NCBI RefSeq assembly: GCF_041080655.1
Contig: NZ_CP163525.1
Location: 2,356,001-2,420,000, forward strand
Length of the DNA stretch: 64,000 nucleotides
DNA from: Streptomyces sp. CG4
GTDB lineage: Bacteria; Actinomycetota; Actinomycetes; Streptomycetales; Streptomycetaceae
Direction: 5' to 3'
Part shown: piece by piece, positions 1-11,387 of the stretch
Layout of the letters: each line of letters begins with the position of its first letter
Position numbering within the stretch: the first letter of the stretch is position 1
Notes under the pieces: generated by a model
Seen by the model: the letters and a program-made list of their open reading frames with translations, nothing else
What the model was told of the DNA's origin: nothing
The model's database searches: none
Made by a program: the position numbers and the translations under genes

Positions 1-2123
<2,123 letters not shown>

Positions 2124-2278
2124 CTACCCGTGGCTTCCGACGGCCATCCGCCGCGCCACACATGATCACACCATCGCGTGAACCGCCCCGGAAGCAGGGA
2201 ACTTCCGCGTCGTTCACGGGCGTTCACGGCTCGGCGCGCGCCCTTGCCGTGTCCTCGCGCGCGGGCCACGGTAGGCGC

Positions 2279-3226
2279 ATGACCTCCTTTGTGCTGCCCC
2301 ATGAGGTGCACGGCGACGGCGCCCACAAGGTGTTCGCCGTGCACGGCTGGTTCGCCGACCGGTCCGCCTACGCCGCCGTCCTGCCGGACCTCGACCGCGC
2401 CGCCTTCACCTACGCACTGGTCGACCTGCGCGGCTACGGCGAGGCCCGGGACGCGGCGGGCCCGTACACGACGGCCGAGGCGGCCGCGGACCTGGTGGAG
2501 CTGGCCGACCGGCTGGGCTGGGCGCGGTTCTCGGTGGTCGGGCACTCCATGGGCGGCGCGGTGGCCCAGCGGCTGACGGCCGTCGTCCCGCACCGGCTGC
2601 GCCGGATCGTCGGTGTCTCCCCGGTGCCCGCCTCGGGCGTGCCGCTGGCCGGTGAGCAGGCGGCACTGTTCACCGACGCCGCGCACAAGCCGGAGAACCG
2701 GCGCGCGATCCTCGACGTCACCACCGGAGGCCGGCGTCCCGCCGCCTGGCTGGACCGGATGGTGGCCCGTTCGCTGGAGCGCAGCGACGCGAAGGCCTTC
2801 CGGGCCTGGCTGGACTCATGGGCGGGCGACGACTTCCACGCCGACGTCGAGGGCAGCGAGGTGCCCGCCCTGGCCGTGGCCGGCGGACTCGACCCGGCCC
2901 TCTCACCGGAGGTCATGCGGCAGACCTGGCTGTCCTGGTATCCGCGGGCGGAACTCGTGGCCCTGCCGTTCGCCGGGCACTACGCCATGGACGAGTGCCC
3001 GCTGGAACTGATCCGCGTGGTCGAGGACTTCCTGCGGGCCGACACCGAAACCGACTCCTGCACCGACACCGACACCGGGTATACGGCGGACATCGCAGGC
3101 TCGGCAGACGCCACGTCCGCCACGGACGCCACCGCCACCACATCCGCCACGGACGCCACATCCGCCAGGGACACCACGGCCGCCGCGGATCCCTTGACCG
3201 GGGCCGGCGAGAGCGACCCGGCGTGA
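2279..3226 (+). CDS. Alpha/beta hydrolase with T/A/D-rich tail
   Basis: This 315-residue protein has an alpha/beta-hydrolase fold: the oxyanion region HGWF near residue 22, the nucleophile elbow GHSMGG (Ser90) and a late GHYAM histidine as the likely catalytic base. After the fold (from about residue 262) comes a roughly 50-residue low-complexity tail rich in Thr, Ala, Asp and Ser, with repeated ATSATDAT-like units, which is unusual for the family. The ATG at 2279 was chosen because the fold begins right after it. The stop overlaps the start of the P450 gene in a GTGA arrangement, so the two are probably translated together. The substrate cannot be read from the sequence. Confidence 0.88.
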   Translation: MTSFVLPHEVHGDGAHKVFAVHGWFADRSAYAAVLPDLDRAAFTYALVDLRGYGEARDAAGPYTTAEAAADLVELADRLGWARFSVVGHSMGGAVAQRLTAVVPHRLRRIVGVSPVPASGVPLAGEQAALFTDAAHKPENRRAILDVTTGGRRPAAWLDRMVARSLERSDAKAFRAWLDSWAGDDFHADVEGSEVPALAVAGGLDPALSPEVMRQTWLSWYPRAELVALPFAGHYAMDECPLELIRVVEDFLRADTETDSCTDTDTGYTADIAGSADATSATDATATTSATDATSARDTTAAADPLTGAGESDPA

Positions 3227-4485
3227 GTGCGCGCGACGCCCCGCCCGTGCCCGACGTGTTCGACCCGCGCCGGTACGCCGCCGGTGTGCCCCACGACGAC
3301 TACCGCGTACTGCGCGACCACCATCCGGTCGCCTGGCAGGAGGAGCCAGAGGTGCTGGGCTGGCCGGCTGGGCCGGGGTTCTGGGCGGTGACCCGGCACG
3401 CGGACGTCGTACGGGTGCTGAAGGACCCGACGACGTACTCCTCCCACCTCGGCGCGACCCAGATCCGTGACCCGGACCCGGCGGACCTGCCGTTCATCCG
3501 GAGCACGATGCTCAATCAGGATCCGCCGCAGCACGGCCGGTTGCGGCGGCTGGTGAGCCGGGCGTTCACTCCGGGCCGGATCGACCGGTTCGCGGCGCTC
3601 GCCCGGGAGCGGGCGCGCACCCTGCTCGCCGGGGCGCTGCGGCAAGCGCGGGATGGGGACGGCACCGTCGATCTGGTGGCCCGGGTCACCGACGAGTACG
3701 CCCTGCTCAACCTGGCGGATCTGCTGGGCGTCCCGGAGAGCGACCGGAGGCTGCTGCTGCACTGGACGCAGCGGGTCATCGGCTACCAGGACCCGGACGA
3801 GGCCGGTCTCCCGGTGCTGGACGAGGCGGGCGAGCCGGTCAATCCCCGCTCCCCGGCGATGCTGAAGGACATGTTCGACTACGCGCGCCGGCTGGCCGCG
3901 TACAAACGGCGCCACCCGGCGGACGACGTCATGACCACGCTCGCCGCCGACGCGGAACTCTCGGACGCCGAGCTGGAGATGTTCTTCTTCCTGCTCACCG
4001 TCGCGGGCAACGACACCGTGCGCAGCGCGGCCCCCGGCGGACTGCTGGCTCTTGCCGAACACCCGGAGTCGTACGCGTCGTTGCGCGACGGAAAAATGGA
4101 ACTCCCCTCGGCTGTCGAGGAGTTGCTGCGCTGGCATCCGCCCGTGCTGACCTTCCGCAGGACCGCCGCGCGGGAGACCGAGCTGGCGGGGCGGAGGATC
4201 CGGTCCGGTGACAAGGTCGTGGTCTTCCATGCCTCGGCCAACCGGGACGAACGGGTCTTCCCCGACCCCGCCCTGCTCGACCTCGCCCGCTCCCCCAACT
4301 CGCATGTGTCCTTCGGCGACGGCCCGCATGTGTGCCTGGGCGCCCACTTCGCGCGGCTGCAGCTGCGGCTGCTCTACGAAGAGGTGCTGCGCGCGCTCCC
4401 CGAGGCGCGGCTCGCCGCGCCGCCGGAGCGGCTCGTGTCGAACTTCATCAACGGCATCAAGTCACTGCGAGTCCACGTCACTTGA
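3223..4485 (+). CDS. Cytochrome P450
   Basis: A complete bacterial class I P450 of 420 residues. The I-helix oxygen-activation motif is AGNDTVR (261-267), the K-helix ExxR is ELLR (300-303) and the haem-binding loop is FGDGPHVCLGAHFA with Cys371. The segment MLNQDPPQHGRLRRLVSRAF resembles the CYP124/125/126 group acting on terpenoid or sterol side chains, but family assignment would need an alignment. The GTG start at 3223 overlaps the hydrolase stop. Its 3' end overlaps the convergent DUF89 gene by 8 bp. Being beside geoA suggests, but does not show, a terpenoid substrate. No ferredoxin gene is adjacent. Confidence 0.95.
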   Translation: MSARDAPPVPDVFDPRRYAAGVPHDDYRVLRDHHPVAWQEEPEVLGWPAGPGFWAVTRHADVVRVLKDPTTYSSHLGATQIRDPDPADLPFIRSTMLNQDPPQHGRLRRLVSRAFTPGRIDRFAALARERARTLLAGALRQARDGDGTVDLVARVTDEYALLNLADLLGVPESDRRLLLHWTQRVIGYQDPDEAGLPVLDEAGEPVNPRSPAMLKDMFDYARRLAAYKRRHPADDVMTTLAADAELSDAELEMFFFLLTVAGNDTVRSAAPGGLLALAEHPESYASLRDGKMELPSAVEELLRWHPPVLTFRRTAARETELAGRRIRSGDKVVVFHASANRDERVFPDPALLDLARSPNSHVSFGDGPHVCLGAHFARLQLRLLYEEVLRALPEARLAAPPERLVSNFINGIKSLRVHVT

Positions 4486-5668
4486 TGTCGGCCTGGATCA
4501 GCGCGTGCGTACCGCTGGTGCGCCAGCGCCGGTCCTCGGCCGCCACCAGCGCGGCCTCGGTCGGCGCCGACAGGCCGGTGATCACGTCCGACTTCAGGGT
4601 GCGCAGCGCGGCGACCGGGCCGGGGAAATAGCCGGTCGTCTCCCGGAAGGGCGTGGTCGGCGGCCACAGCCGGTCGCCCACCAGGCGCCGGTAGTTGAGA
4701 TCGCCCTTGAAGACGGTCAGCGTGGCCGCGGCGAACTCGGCGCGCAGGTCGTCCGGCATCCGCTCGTACGGCAGCGGGGCGCAGGAGAAGGGGTGGGCGC
4801 GCACCGCGAGGCGGCCGTCCGCCAGGGCCGACCAGAGCACGCGCGCGTACTCGCCGGCCGCGCCCGGCGTCGCACGGAGCCGGTGCAGCGCGTCGACGAC
4901 GTCGGCGGTCGTGGCGTCGGAGACGTAGTACGGGTACGGCTTGACGTGCAGCACCGCACGCGCGGCCCGGCCCTCGGCGAGGAGGTGGGCGATCAGCAGC
5001 AGATCCGGGACGAGTTCGCGGCCCGCGTTGTCCGCGACCAGGACCAGTGTGGCCGCGCCGCCGGGCGGCAGCAGCGACCACAGGGCCGCGCTGTCGTCGG
5101 CCACCAGGGCGGGCGCCGGGTCCCGGGCCTCGACGCCCTCGGCGGAGAGCCGGAAGCCGAGGTCGGCGCGGTTGCCCCAGAGCGAGCCGTGCAGCAGGGC
5201 GCGCGCCCGCTCCTCCTCCGGCAGGCCGGGCAGGGCGTCCAGCGCGGCCAGTTCCGCATCGGTCTCCGGGGCGTCGAGCTCGGCGCGCTTGAACGGGCGG
5301 AAGGGGTCGATGCCCCGCCAGGCGCCGGGGCCGAACCAGCCGACCGCGTCGAGCAGCCGGCGGTAGAAGTAGCTCTCGGACCACAGCCACGGCACGTCGA
5401 ACCAGGAGCGCCCGACGCAGTCCGCCAGGCCCCATTCCTGCCAGCGGTCCAGGTCCGGGGCGTCGGCGGGCAGCGGCTCGACCGTCCCCTCGGTGCAGCT
5501 CCTCAGCAGCTCGTCCAACGCCCGGTGCTGCCCGGGGCCGTACGGGAAGGCGTCCCGCACCTGCCGGATGATCGCGGGATGCCGCTCGGCCAGCACGCTG
5601 TGCGGGAACGAGCCGGGTTCGTTGCCGAAGATCACGGGTGCGAGCGGGGTGTGGGGCATGTCCGTCAC
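4478..5668 (-). CDS. DUF89/ARMT1-like damage-control phosphatase family protein
   Basis: This 396-residue protein matches the DUF89/ARMT1 metal-dependent phosphatase family. It has the conserved acidic core LVLVADNAGRELVPDLLLI (the DN pair binds metal), then LHVKPYPYYVSDAT, and an N-terminal helical part containing WQEWGLADCVGRSWFDVPWL. Family members hydrolyse damaged or reactive sugar phosphates; the substrate here is unknown. The ATG at 5668 gives MTDMPHTPLAPVIFGNEPGSF. It ends convergently inside the last codons of the P450 gene and lies 13 bp downstream of the cprB stop on the same strand, so it may be read with cprB. Confidence 0.85.
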   Translation of the reverse strand: MTDMPHTPLAPVIFGNEPGSFPHSVLAERHPAIIRQVRDAFPYGPGQHRALDELLRSCTEGTVEPLPADAPDLDRWQEWGLADCVGRSWFDVPWLWSESYFYRRLLDAVGWFGPGAWRGIDPFRPFKRAELDAPETDAELAALDALPGLPEEERARALLHGSLWGNRADLGFRLSAEGVEARDPAPALVADDSAALWSLLPPGGAATLVLVADNAGRELVPDLLLIAHLLAEGRAARAVLHVKPYPYYVSDATTADVVDALHRLRATPGAAGEYARVLWSALADGRLAVRAHPFSCAPLPYERMPDDLRAEFAAATLTVFKGDLNYRRLVGDRLWPPTTPFRETTGYFPGPVAALRTLKSDVITGLSAPTEAALVAAEDRRWRTSGTHALIQADIK

Positions 5669-5681
5669 CGTATCGCGGGCC

Positions 5682-6329
5682 TCAGACGGTTCTGATCTCC
5701 CGCTCCAGCTGCGTGGCGAGGGTGACGTAGCGGGGGCGGCGGTGCACCGGGACCAGACCGCGGATCAGCAGGTGCCACATCTCGGCGACCCGGCGCGGAA
5801 GCCGCCCGACCGGTTCGAGCGAACGGCCGGCGACCCGGGTGCCGACGAAGAAGAAGACGAGGGAGTGCGCGACGGTGCCGACGTCGAGATCGCTGTGCAC
5901 ATCGGACTCCCTGACCGCCGCCATGAACTTGCGGTTCGCGAATTCCAGCCATTCGGTGAACGGGTGCCTGAGCGGCGGCCGTACGGCGATGTCGGCGGTG
6001 GCGAGACGGATCGCGGCACGGGGCACCGGGTCCTCCACGGCGAGCCTGGCGACCCCGAACGTGGTGCGCATCAGGGTCTCCAACGAGGAGTAACCGCGGC
6101 TTTCGACCTCGGTGACGAGTTTCTTCCCGGCCCTGGCGTTGAGTTCGAGGATGGCCTGGGCGAGATCCTCCTTGGCGGCGAAGTGGAAATACAGCGCGCC
6201 CTTGGTGACCTTCGCGTGTGCGACGATGTCGCTCAGACTGGTGGACTCGTAGCCGTGCCGGTCGAACAGATCGGCGGCGGCCGTGATGATCGTTGCCCGG
6301 GTCTGCTCGGCGCGTAATTGCCTCGCCAT
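5682..6329 (-). CDS. cprB: Gamma-butyrolactone receptor-type TetR regulator (CprB/ScbR family)
   Basis: A 215-residue TetR-family repressor. The start MARQLRAEQTRATIITAAAD and the helix-turn-helix region with SLSDIVAHAKVTKGALYFHF are diagnostic of the ArpA/ScbR/CprB receptors that bind DNA until a gamma-butyrolactone is bound. The length equals that of CprB, and in S. coelicolor cprB lies two genes from geosmin synthase, as here. The ATG at 6329 was chosen over upstream starts because of the preceding GAGGAGGGG ribosome site and the family N-terminus. A candidate autoregulatory element lies about 25-50 bp upstream. A butyrolactone synthase (afsA/scbA) is not in the window. Confidence 0.9.
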   Translation of the reverse strand: MARQLRAEQTRATIITAAADLFDRHGYESTSLSDIVAHAKVTKGALYFHFAAKEDLAQAILELNARAGKKLVTEVESRGYSSLETLMRTTFGVARLAVEDPVPRAAIRLATADIAVRPPLRHPFTEWLEFANRKFMAAVRESDVHSDLDVGTVAHSLVFFFVGTRVAGRSLEPVGRLPRRVAEMWHLLIRGLVPVHRRPRYVTLATQLEREIRTV

Positions 6330-6352
6330 CCTTGGGACCCCTCCTCGCGACT

Positions 6353-6382
6353 GAAAAGTACAGGACATGCGGTATGTTTTTT
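6353..6382. promoter_or_regulatory. Candidate ARE operator for the CprB-type receptor
   Basis: An AT-richer stretch just upstream of cprB contains AAAAGTACAGGAC followed by GCGGTATGTTTTTT. The half-sites GTAC.TTTT (complement) and GGTATGTTT resemble the arms of gamma-butyrolactone autoregulatory elements, which are about 24-bp imperfect palindromes. The position between promoter and start fits autoregulation. The symmetry is imperfect, so the assignment is tentative. Confidence 0.4.
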
Positions 6383-6780
6383 AACCCCCTGCACACGATA
6401 ACTCACCGAGCGATAGCGGGAGTCCCGGGGTGCGGGCCGGCGATACGACACGTGTCACCTGCGGATCCGACAGCGAACGGCCCCCTCGGCGGTCCGTGAG
6501 CGGACGAAACCAGGACGGTTCCCCCTTTCGTTGCCCAGCGGTTGCCGACTGTTCTCGACAGCCGCAGGGGCCGCGGGTGCCGGACCCGTGATCGCCACGA
6601 TACGAGGCCGACCGCCGGCTCCTCAACGGGGCCTCGAAGCAGGCGCGAAACATCCCAATCGGTCGGTACTTTCACGCCCCCGGATCAGCCGTGCGCCGCG
6701 GCGGCGAGGGCGCTCGCGCGGTGACAGAAGGAGGGGAGCGAGGCCGAGAGCGCGGGCTCGGGAGACTCCGCACATGCCGA
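6383..6780. other. Non-coding stretch between cprB and a secreted-protein gene
   Basis: About 400 bp with no convincing gene. The short open frames here lack ribosome sites and recognisable protein text. It probably contains the cprB promoter and the 3' untranslated region of the secreted-protein gene. Confidence 0.5.
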
Positions 6781-6825
6781 AGGGCGGCGCCCCACGGTGC
6801 CGATGTGCACCGAGGGCGCCGCCCT
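6781..6825 (-). terminator. Strong two-part hairpin terminator
   Basis: The arms AGGGCGGCGCCC (6781-6792) and its exact complement (6814-6825) form a 12-bp stem. Inside it a second perfect 6-bp stem (CGGTGC, 6795-6800, with GCACCG, 6807-6812) closes a 6-nt loop. It lies about 45 bp beyond the stop of the leftward gene at 6869-7528, which it should terminate. There is no T-run, as is usual in Streptomyces. Confidence 0.8.
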
Positions 6826-6868
6826 CACCGTCCGCTGACGGCGACGCTGAACTTGCCTTTGCTCGACC

Positions 6869-8077
<1,209 letters not shown>

Positions 8078-8330
8078 TCAACCATCAACGTCAAGGTGTG
8101 ACAAGGGAGTTGCAGGTCCGTGGTCGCGTCCCACGCACATCCGACACCCTTTTTTCACATCTCCCTTGACCCCCCGAAGTAACCGGCGGTAACTTCCTGG
8201 AAGGCTACTGCCGCGTAACGAGAAAGCCCTTGCTCCGCCGGGGTGCGAGGAGGCGTGCGCGACAGTCGCTGTCCGCGCCAGGACACCGCGCCGCTGAAGC
8301 CCAACCCGCACTTTGCCCATGGGAGCAGAC

Positions 8331-9062
8331 ATGGCCACGTCCCCGGACGTTCCGTCCGCCGGCAACACCCCCGAGAACCCGGGAAACGGTTCCCCGTCCG
8401 AAGCGCCGCAGCCGGCCGGAGCCTCCGGGGCACCGGAGACCACCGCGGCGGCGCAGACCCCCGGCGGTGAGAAGCGGGGCCGGGTCCGGGCCCGCCGGGC
8501 CGCGGTGATGGCGGTGCCCGCCACCCTCGTCGTCGCGGGTCTCGCGGTGCTCACCGCGCAGGGGGCGCTGGGTGTGCAGTTCGCGGTCTCCGGCATGCCG
8601 TTCACGGTCACCGCGACCGAGCTCAACGGAACCGGCTTCGAGCAGTTCGGCGGCCTCGACAACATGGCGGACGGCAGCCCGAACGCCGGCGACTCCGGCG
8701 GGCAGGTGCTCGTGGTGACCTCCGCCATCAGGAACGCCACGCTCGACCATCTGTGCCAGAGCGTCGACCTCGGCGGCACCAACCTGCTCATCACGGCGGG
8801 CAGCGGCGCGACCAAGGTGACGGCGAGCGACCTGACCACCGACTCCACGCAGTTGACCGGCGACGCGGCGTTCAACAACATCGAGATCGGCAACGACGCC
8901 AGCACGCTGACCAAGGCGGGTGTGAAGGGCCCGATCGGGGTCTTCAGCCAGCAGGCAGACACCGTGCGCATCGCCAACCTGCGCCAGACCAACTACGCGA
9001 CGACGGCCGGTGTGTTCAAGCTTCCCGGTCTCAAGCTCCGCTTCAGCGGCTCGGGTTGCTGA
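8331..9062 (+). CDS. DUF6230 family protein
   Basis: A 243-residue protein. A charged, Pro/Ala-rich cytoplasmic N-terminus with a GRVRARRAA stop is followed by one hydrophobic segment (AVPATLVVAGLAVLTAQGAL) and a large probably extracytoplasmic domain with GQVLVVTSAIRNATLDHLCQ. This is the architecture of the actinobacterial DUF6230 family, whose function is unknown. The ATG at 8331 is chosen because GGGAG lies 5 bp before it; an upstream in-frame ATG at 8319 has no such site. The next gene starts 5 bp after the stop and encodes its usual partner, DUF6114. Confidence 0.85.
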   Translation: MATSPDVPSAGNTPENPGNGSPSEAPQPAGASGAPETTAAAQTPGGEKRGRVRARRAAVMAVPATLVVAGLAVLTAQGALGVQFAVSGMPFTVTATELNGTGFEQFGGLDNMADGSPNAGDSGGQVLVVTSAIRNATLDHLCQSVDLGGTNLLITAGSGATKVTASDLTTDSTQLTGDAAFNNIEIGNDASTLTKAGVKGPIGVFSQQADTVRIANLRQTNYATTAGVFKLPGLKLRFSGSGC

Positions 9063-9067
9063 GCCCG

Positions 9068-9505
9068 GTGGCGGACCGTCCACGACGGGGAGCGCGGGCC
9101 GCGTTCCGCGGCTGGCGGGCCCGCCGGCCGTTCTGGGGCGGGCTGCTGCTCGCCCTGGCCGGCGGGGAGATCCTGCTGACCGAGAAGGCATCGCTGAAGG
9201 TCGTGATGCACATCGGCATGCAGGGGCTGGCCGGGTATCTGCTGCCGACGCTGATGGCGCTGCTGGGTCTGCTGATCCTCTTCAACCCCACGCAGCGGCT
9301 CTTCTACTCCATCACCGGCGTGCTGCTCTCCCTGGGCAGCTGGCTGACGTCCAACCTGGGCGGCTTCTTCATCGGCCTCCTGCTCGGCATCACCGGCAGC
9401 TGCCTCGCCTTCGGCTGGCTCCCCGACCAGGAGCCGCGCGTCAGCCGCCGCAAACGCCGCAAGCAGGCACGGGCGGCGGAGGGGGCGACGGGTACGGCCG
9501 CCTGA
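9068..9505 (+). CDS. DUF6114 family membrane protein
   Basis: A 145-residue integral membrane protein with about four hydrophobic segments (starting near PFWGGLLLALAGGEILL, LAGYLLPTLMALLGLLIL, LFYSITGVLLSLGSWL and GGFFIGLLLGITGSCLAF) and a basic C-terminus (RRKRRKQ). It matches the DUF6114 family, regularly encoded directly after DUF6230. The likely start is GTG at 9068. Its ribosome site is weak, so translation is probably coupled to the upstream gene. The function of the pair is unknown; a small envelope complex is a reasonable inference. Confidence 0.82.
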   Translation: MADRPRRGARAAFRGWRARRPFWGGLLLALAGGEILLTEKASLKVVMHIGMQGLAGYLLPTLMALLGLLILFNPTQRLFYSITGVLLSLGSWLTSNLGGFFIGLLLGITGSCLAFGWLPDQEPRVSRRKRRKQARAAEGATGTAA

Positions 9506-9578
9506 CACGGTGGGCGCCGTGGGCGCCGCCCACGGCGCCGTGACCGAGCCCCTTTGCGCAACTGCGCAACCCGCACCC

Positions 9579-10351
9579 TCAGCCGCCGGGGCGGGCCTTC
9601 GCCACGACGAGAGCCGGCGCGTACAGGCCGAGGACGGCGGCGAGCAGCAGATGGTACGCGGCCGGCAGGGCGGTCAGGCCGGGCACCGCGCCCAGCGGGC
9701 CGGGCGGTACGGCGATTCCGACGGCGGCGAGGAAGACGGCGGCCCAGCCGACCGGTCCGGGCCGGCCGCCGCGCGCGAGGCGCAGGCCGTCGCGCAGGAG
9801 CAGCATGACCAGCGCCTGGGTGAGCAGGTTCTCGGTGAACCAGCCCGAGTGGAACGCGGATTCGTCCTCCAGGGCGACCGGGCCTTCCAGGGCGAACGCG
9901 AGGACGCCGAAGGTCGCGAGGTCGGCGAACGCGTCGAGCACGCCGAAGCCGGTGATGAACCGCAGGAAGGCGGGCGGCCGCAGCGCGACCGGCCGCCGCA
10001 GCTCCCGCGGGGCGTCGGGCTGCCTGCGGTCGTGGGCAAAGGCGAGCTGGGCGGTGTCGAAGCACAGGTTCTGCGCGAGCACCTGGACCGGGAGCATCGG
10101 CAGGAAGGGCAGCAGCAGTCCGGCGGCGAGCGTGGCGAGGACGTTGCCGAGGTTGGAGGACGGTGGTGAACGGGTCGCGCAGGCCCCGCAGGGCGCGCCG
10201 GAGCGCGGAGGGGGGCGCGGGTGCGGGGCGGGGTGTTCTCACCGTGGGCGACGAGCCGGGCGGCGGCCTCGGCGTCGGTGAGTCCGCGCGGGCCGGTGTC
10301 CAGGCGTCGCAGCACCTGGAGCGACGCTGCGCCCGCCGGCTCAGAGGCCAC
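9579..10351 (-). pseudogene. Remnant of an MgtA-type Mg2+ P-type ATPase
   Basis: The sequence holds only the two ends of a P3B magnesium ATPase. The N-terminal piece MASEPAGAASLQVLRRLDTG starts at 10351, shifts frame and continues to LRGLRDPFTTVL. It then joins directly to the C-terminal membrane part NLGNVLATLAAGLLLPFLPM followed by LPVQVLAQNLCFDTAQLAFA. The phosphorylation (DKTG) and nucleotide-binding domains are absent, so roughly 500 codons are deleted. The C-terminal piece is still open from GTG or ATG starts near 10097 but cannot be an ion pump. The start overlaps the end of the ArsR gene by 11 bp, so an arsR-mgtA operon existed. Confidence 0.85.
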
Positions 10352-10706
10352 GGAGGCGGCGGGCCGGGGCCGTGGTGGCGGCGTCCTGTTCGGTGAGCCG
10401 CCCGACGAGCAGGCGTACGACGTCGACGGCGGCCTGTCCGGCGGCGTCCACGAAGTACACCTGGCGGCGGCCCTCGCGACGGGAGCGGACGAGTCCGGCG
10501 AGTTTCAGCTTGGTCAGGTGCTGGCTGACGGCGGGCAGCGCGCCGCCGACCCGCTCGGCGAGCCCGGTGACATCGCTCTCGCCCTGGATCAGCGCCCACA
10601 CGATGTGCAGCCGGGCGGGCGAGGCGAGCAGTCCGAAGGCGGCGGCCGCCTCGGCGAGCACCTCGGCGGAGGGGTCCTGCCGGCCGGTACCGGGCGCTGT
10701 CACCAC
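10341..10706 (-). CDS. ArsR/SmtB-family regulator
   Basis: A 121-residue winged-helix repressor. The text LLASPARLHIVWALIQGESD, then VTGLAERVGGALPAVSQHLT and LVRSRREGRRQVYFVD, is the standard ArsR DNA-binding fold. No CxC metal site is visible in helix 3, so the effector is uncertain. It starts with GTG at 10706 (a second GTG follows directly) and overlaps the mgtA remnant, which it probably once controlled. With that gene destroyed it may be an orphan regulator. Confidence 0.87.
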   Translation of the reverse strand: MVTAPGTGRQDPSAEVLAEAAAAFGLLASPARLHIVWALIQGESDVTGLAERVGGALPAVSQHLTKLKLAGLVRSRREGRRQVYFVDAAGQAAVDVVRLLVGRLTEQDAATTAPARRLRGL

Positions 10707-10903
10707 TGTCGCCTTCCTCTGTGTCGTGTGTGTCGAGCCGTGTGCGGTCTGTTCGCCGTGCCGTGTTCCGTCTGTGGGCGGGGATTCAGTTTAGGTCGGC
10801 AGGAACTTCCCGGGCGCCCCGCGAGTTTCTACGGTGTTGTAGAAGTTGCCGCCGGTGTGCTGGGGGAGCCACCGGTAGTTCCTGTGAGATACGAGGAGTG
10901 CAC

Positions 10904-11359
10904 ATGGCCCTGTGGGACCGCATCAAGGAGTCCGCGTCGCAGATGCAGACCCAGTTGGAGGCGAAGAAGAACGACCTGAAGAGCGGCGCGTTCCGCGACG
11001 CGAGCATGGCGATGTGCGCCCTCGTGGCCGCCGCGGACGGGACCGTCGACCCGTCGGAGCGGCAGCGGGTGGCCCAGCTCATCGCGACGAACGAGGTGTT
11101 GCAGAACTTCCCGGCGGACGACCTACGGCGCCGCTTCGAGGAGAATCTGCACAAGCTGACGACCGACTTCGACTTCGGCAAGGTGAGCGTGCTGCAGGAG
11201 ATCGCCAAGGCGAAGAAGAAGCCGGCCGAGGCGCGGGCCGTGGTCCAGATCGGCATCGTCATCGGCGGCGCGGACGGCGACTTCGACAAGACGGAGCAGG
11301 CCGTGGTGCGCGAGGCGTGCTACACGCTGGACCTGCCGCCGCACGAGTTCGACCTCTGA
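10904..11359 (+). CDS. terB: TerB-family tellurite resistance protein
   Basis: A 151-residue cytoplasmic protein matching TerB in length and text: MALWDRIKESASQMQTQLEA, then ASMAMCALVAAADGTVDPSE and later GIVIGGADGDFDKTEQ, with the acidic helix pairs that bind metal in TerB. The ATG at 10904 follows an ACGAGGAG ribosome site. TerB proteins act with TerC/TerD proteins at the membrane in tellurite and stress responses, but no such partners are adjacent, so this is a lone copy, which is common in Streptomyces. Confidence 0.9.
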   Translation: MALWDRIKESASQMQTQLEAKKNDLKSGAFRDASMAMCALVAAADGTVDPSERQRVAQLIATNEVLQNFPADDLRRRFEENLHKLTTDFDFGKVSVLQEIAKAKKKPAEARAVVQIGIVIGGADGDFDKTEQAVVREACYTLDLPPHEFDL

Positions 11360-11387
11360 GCCTGCCGGACCGCGCGAGGATGGGGGC

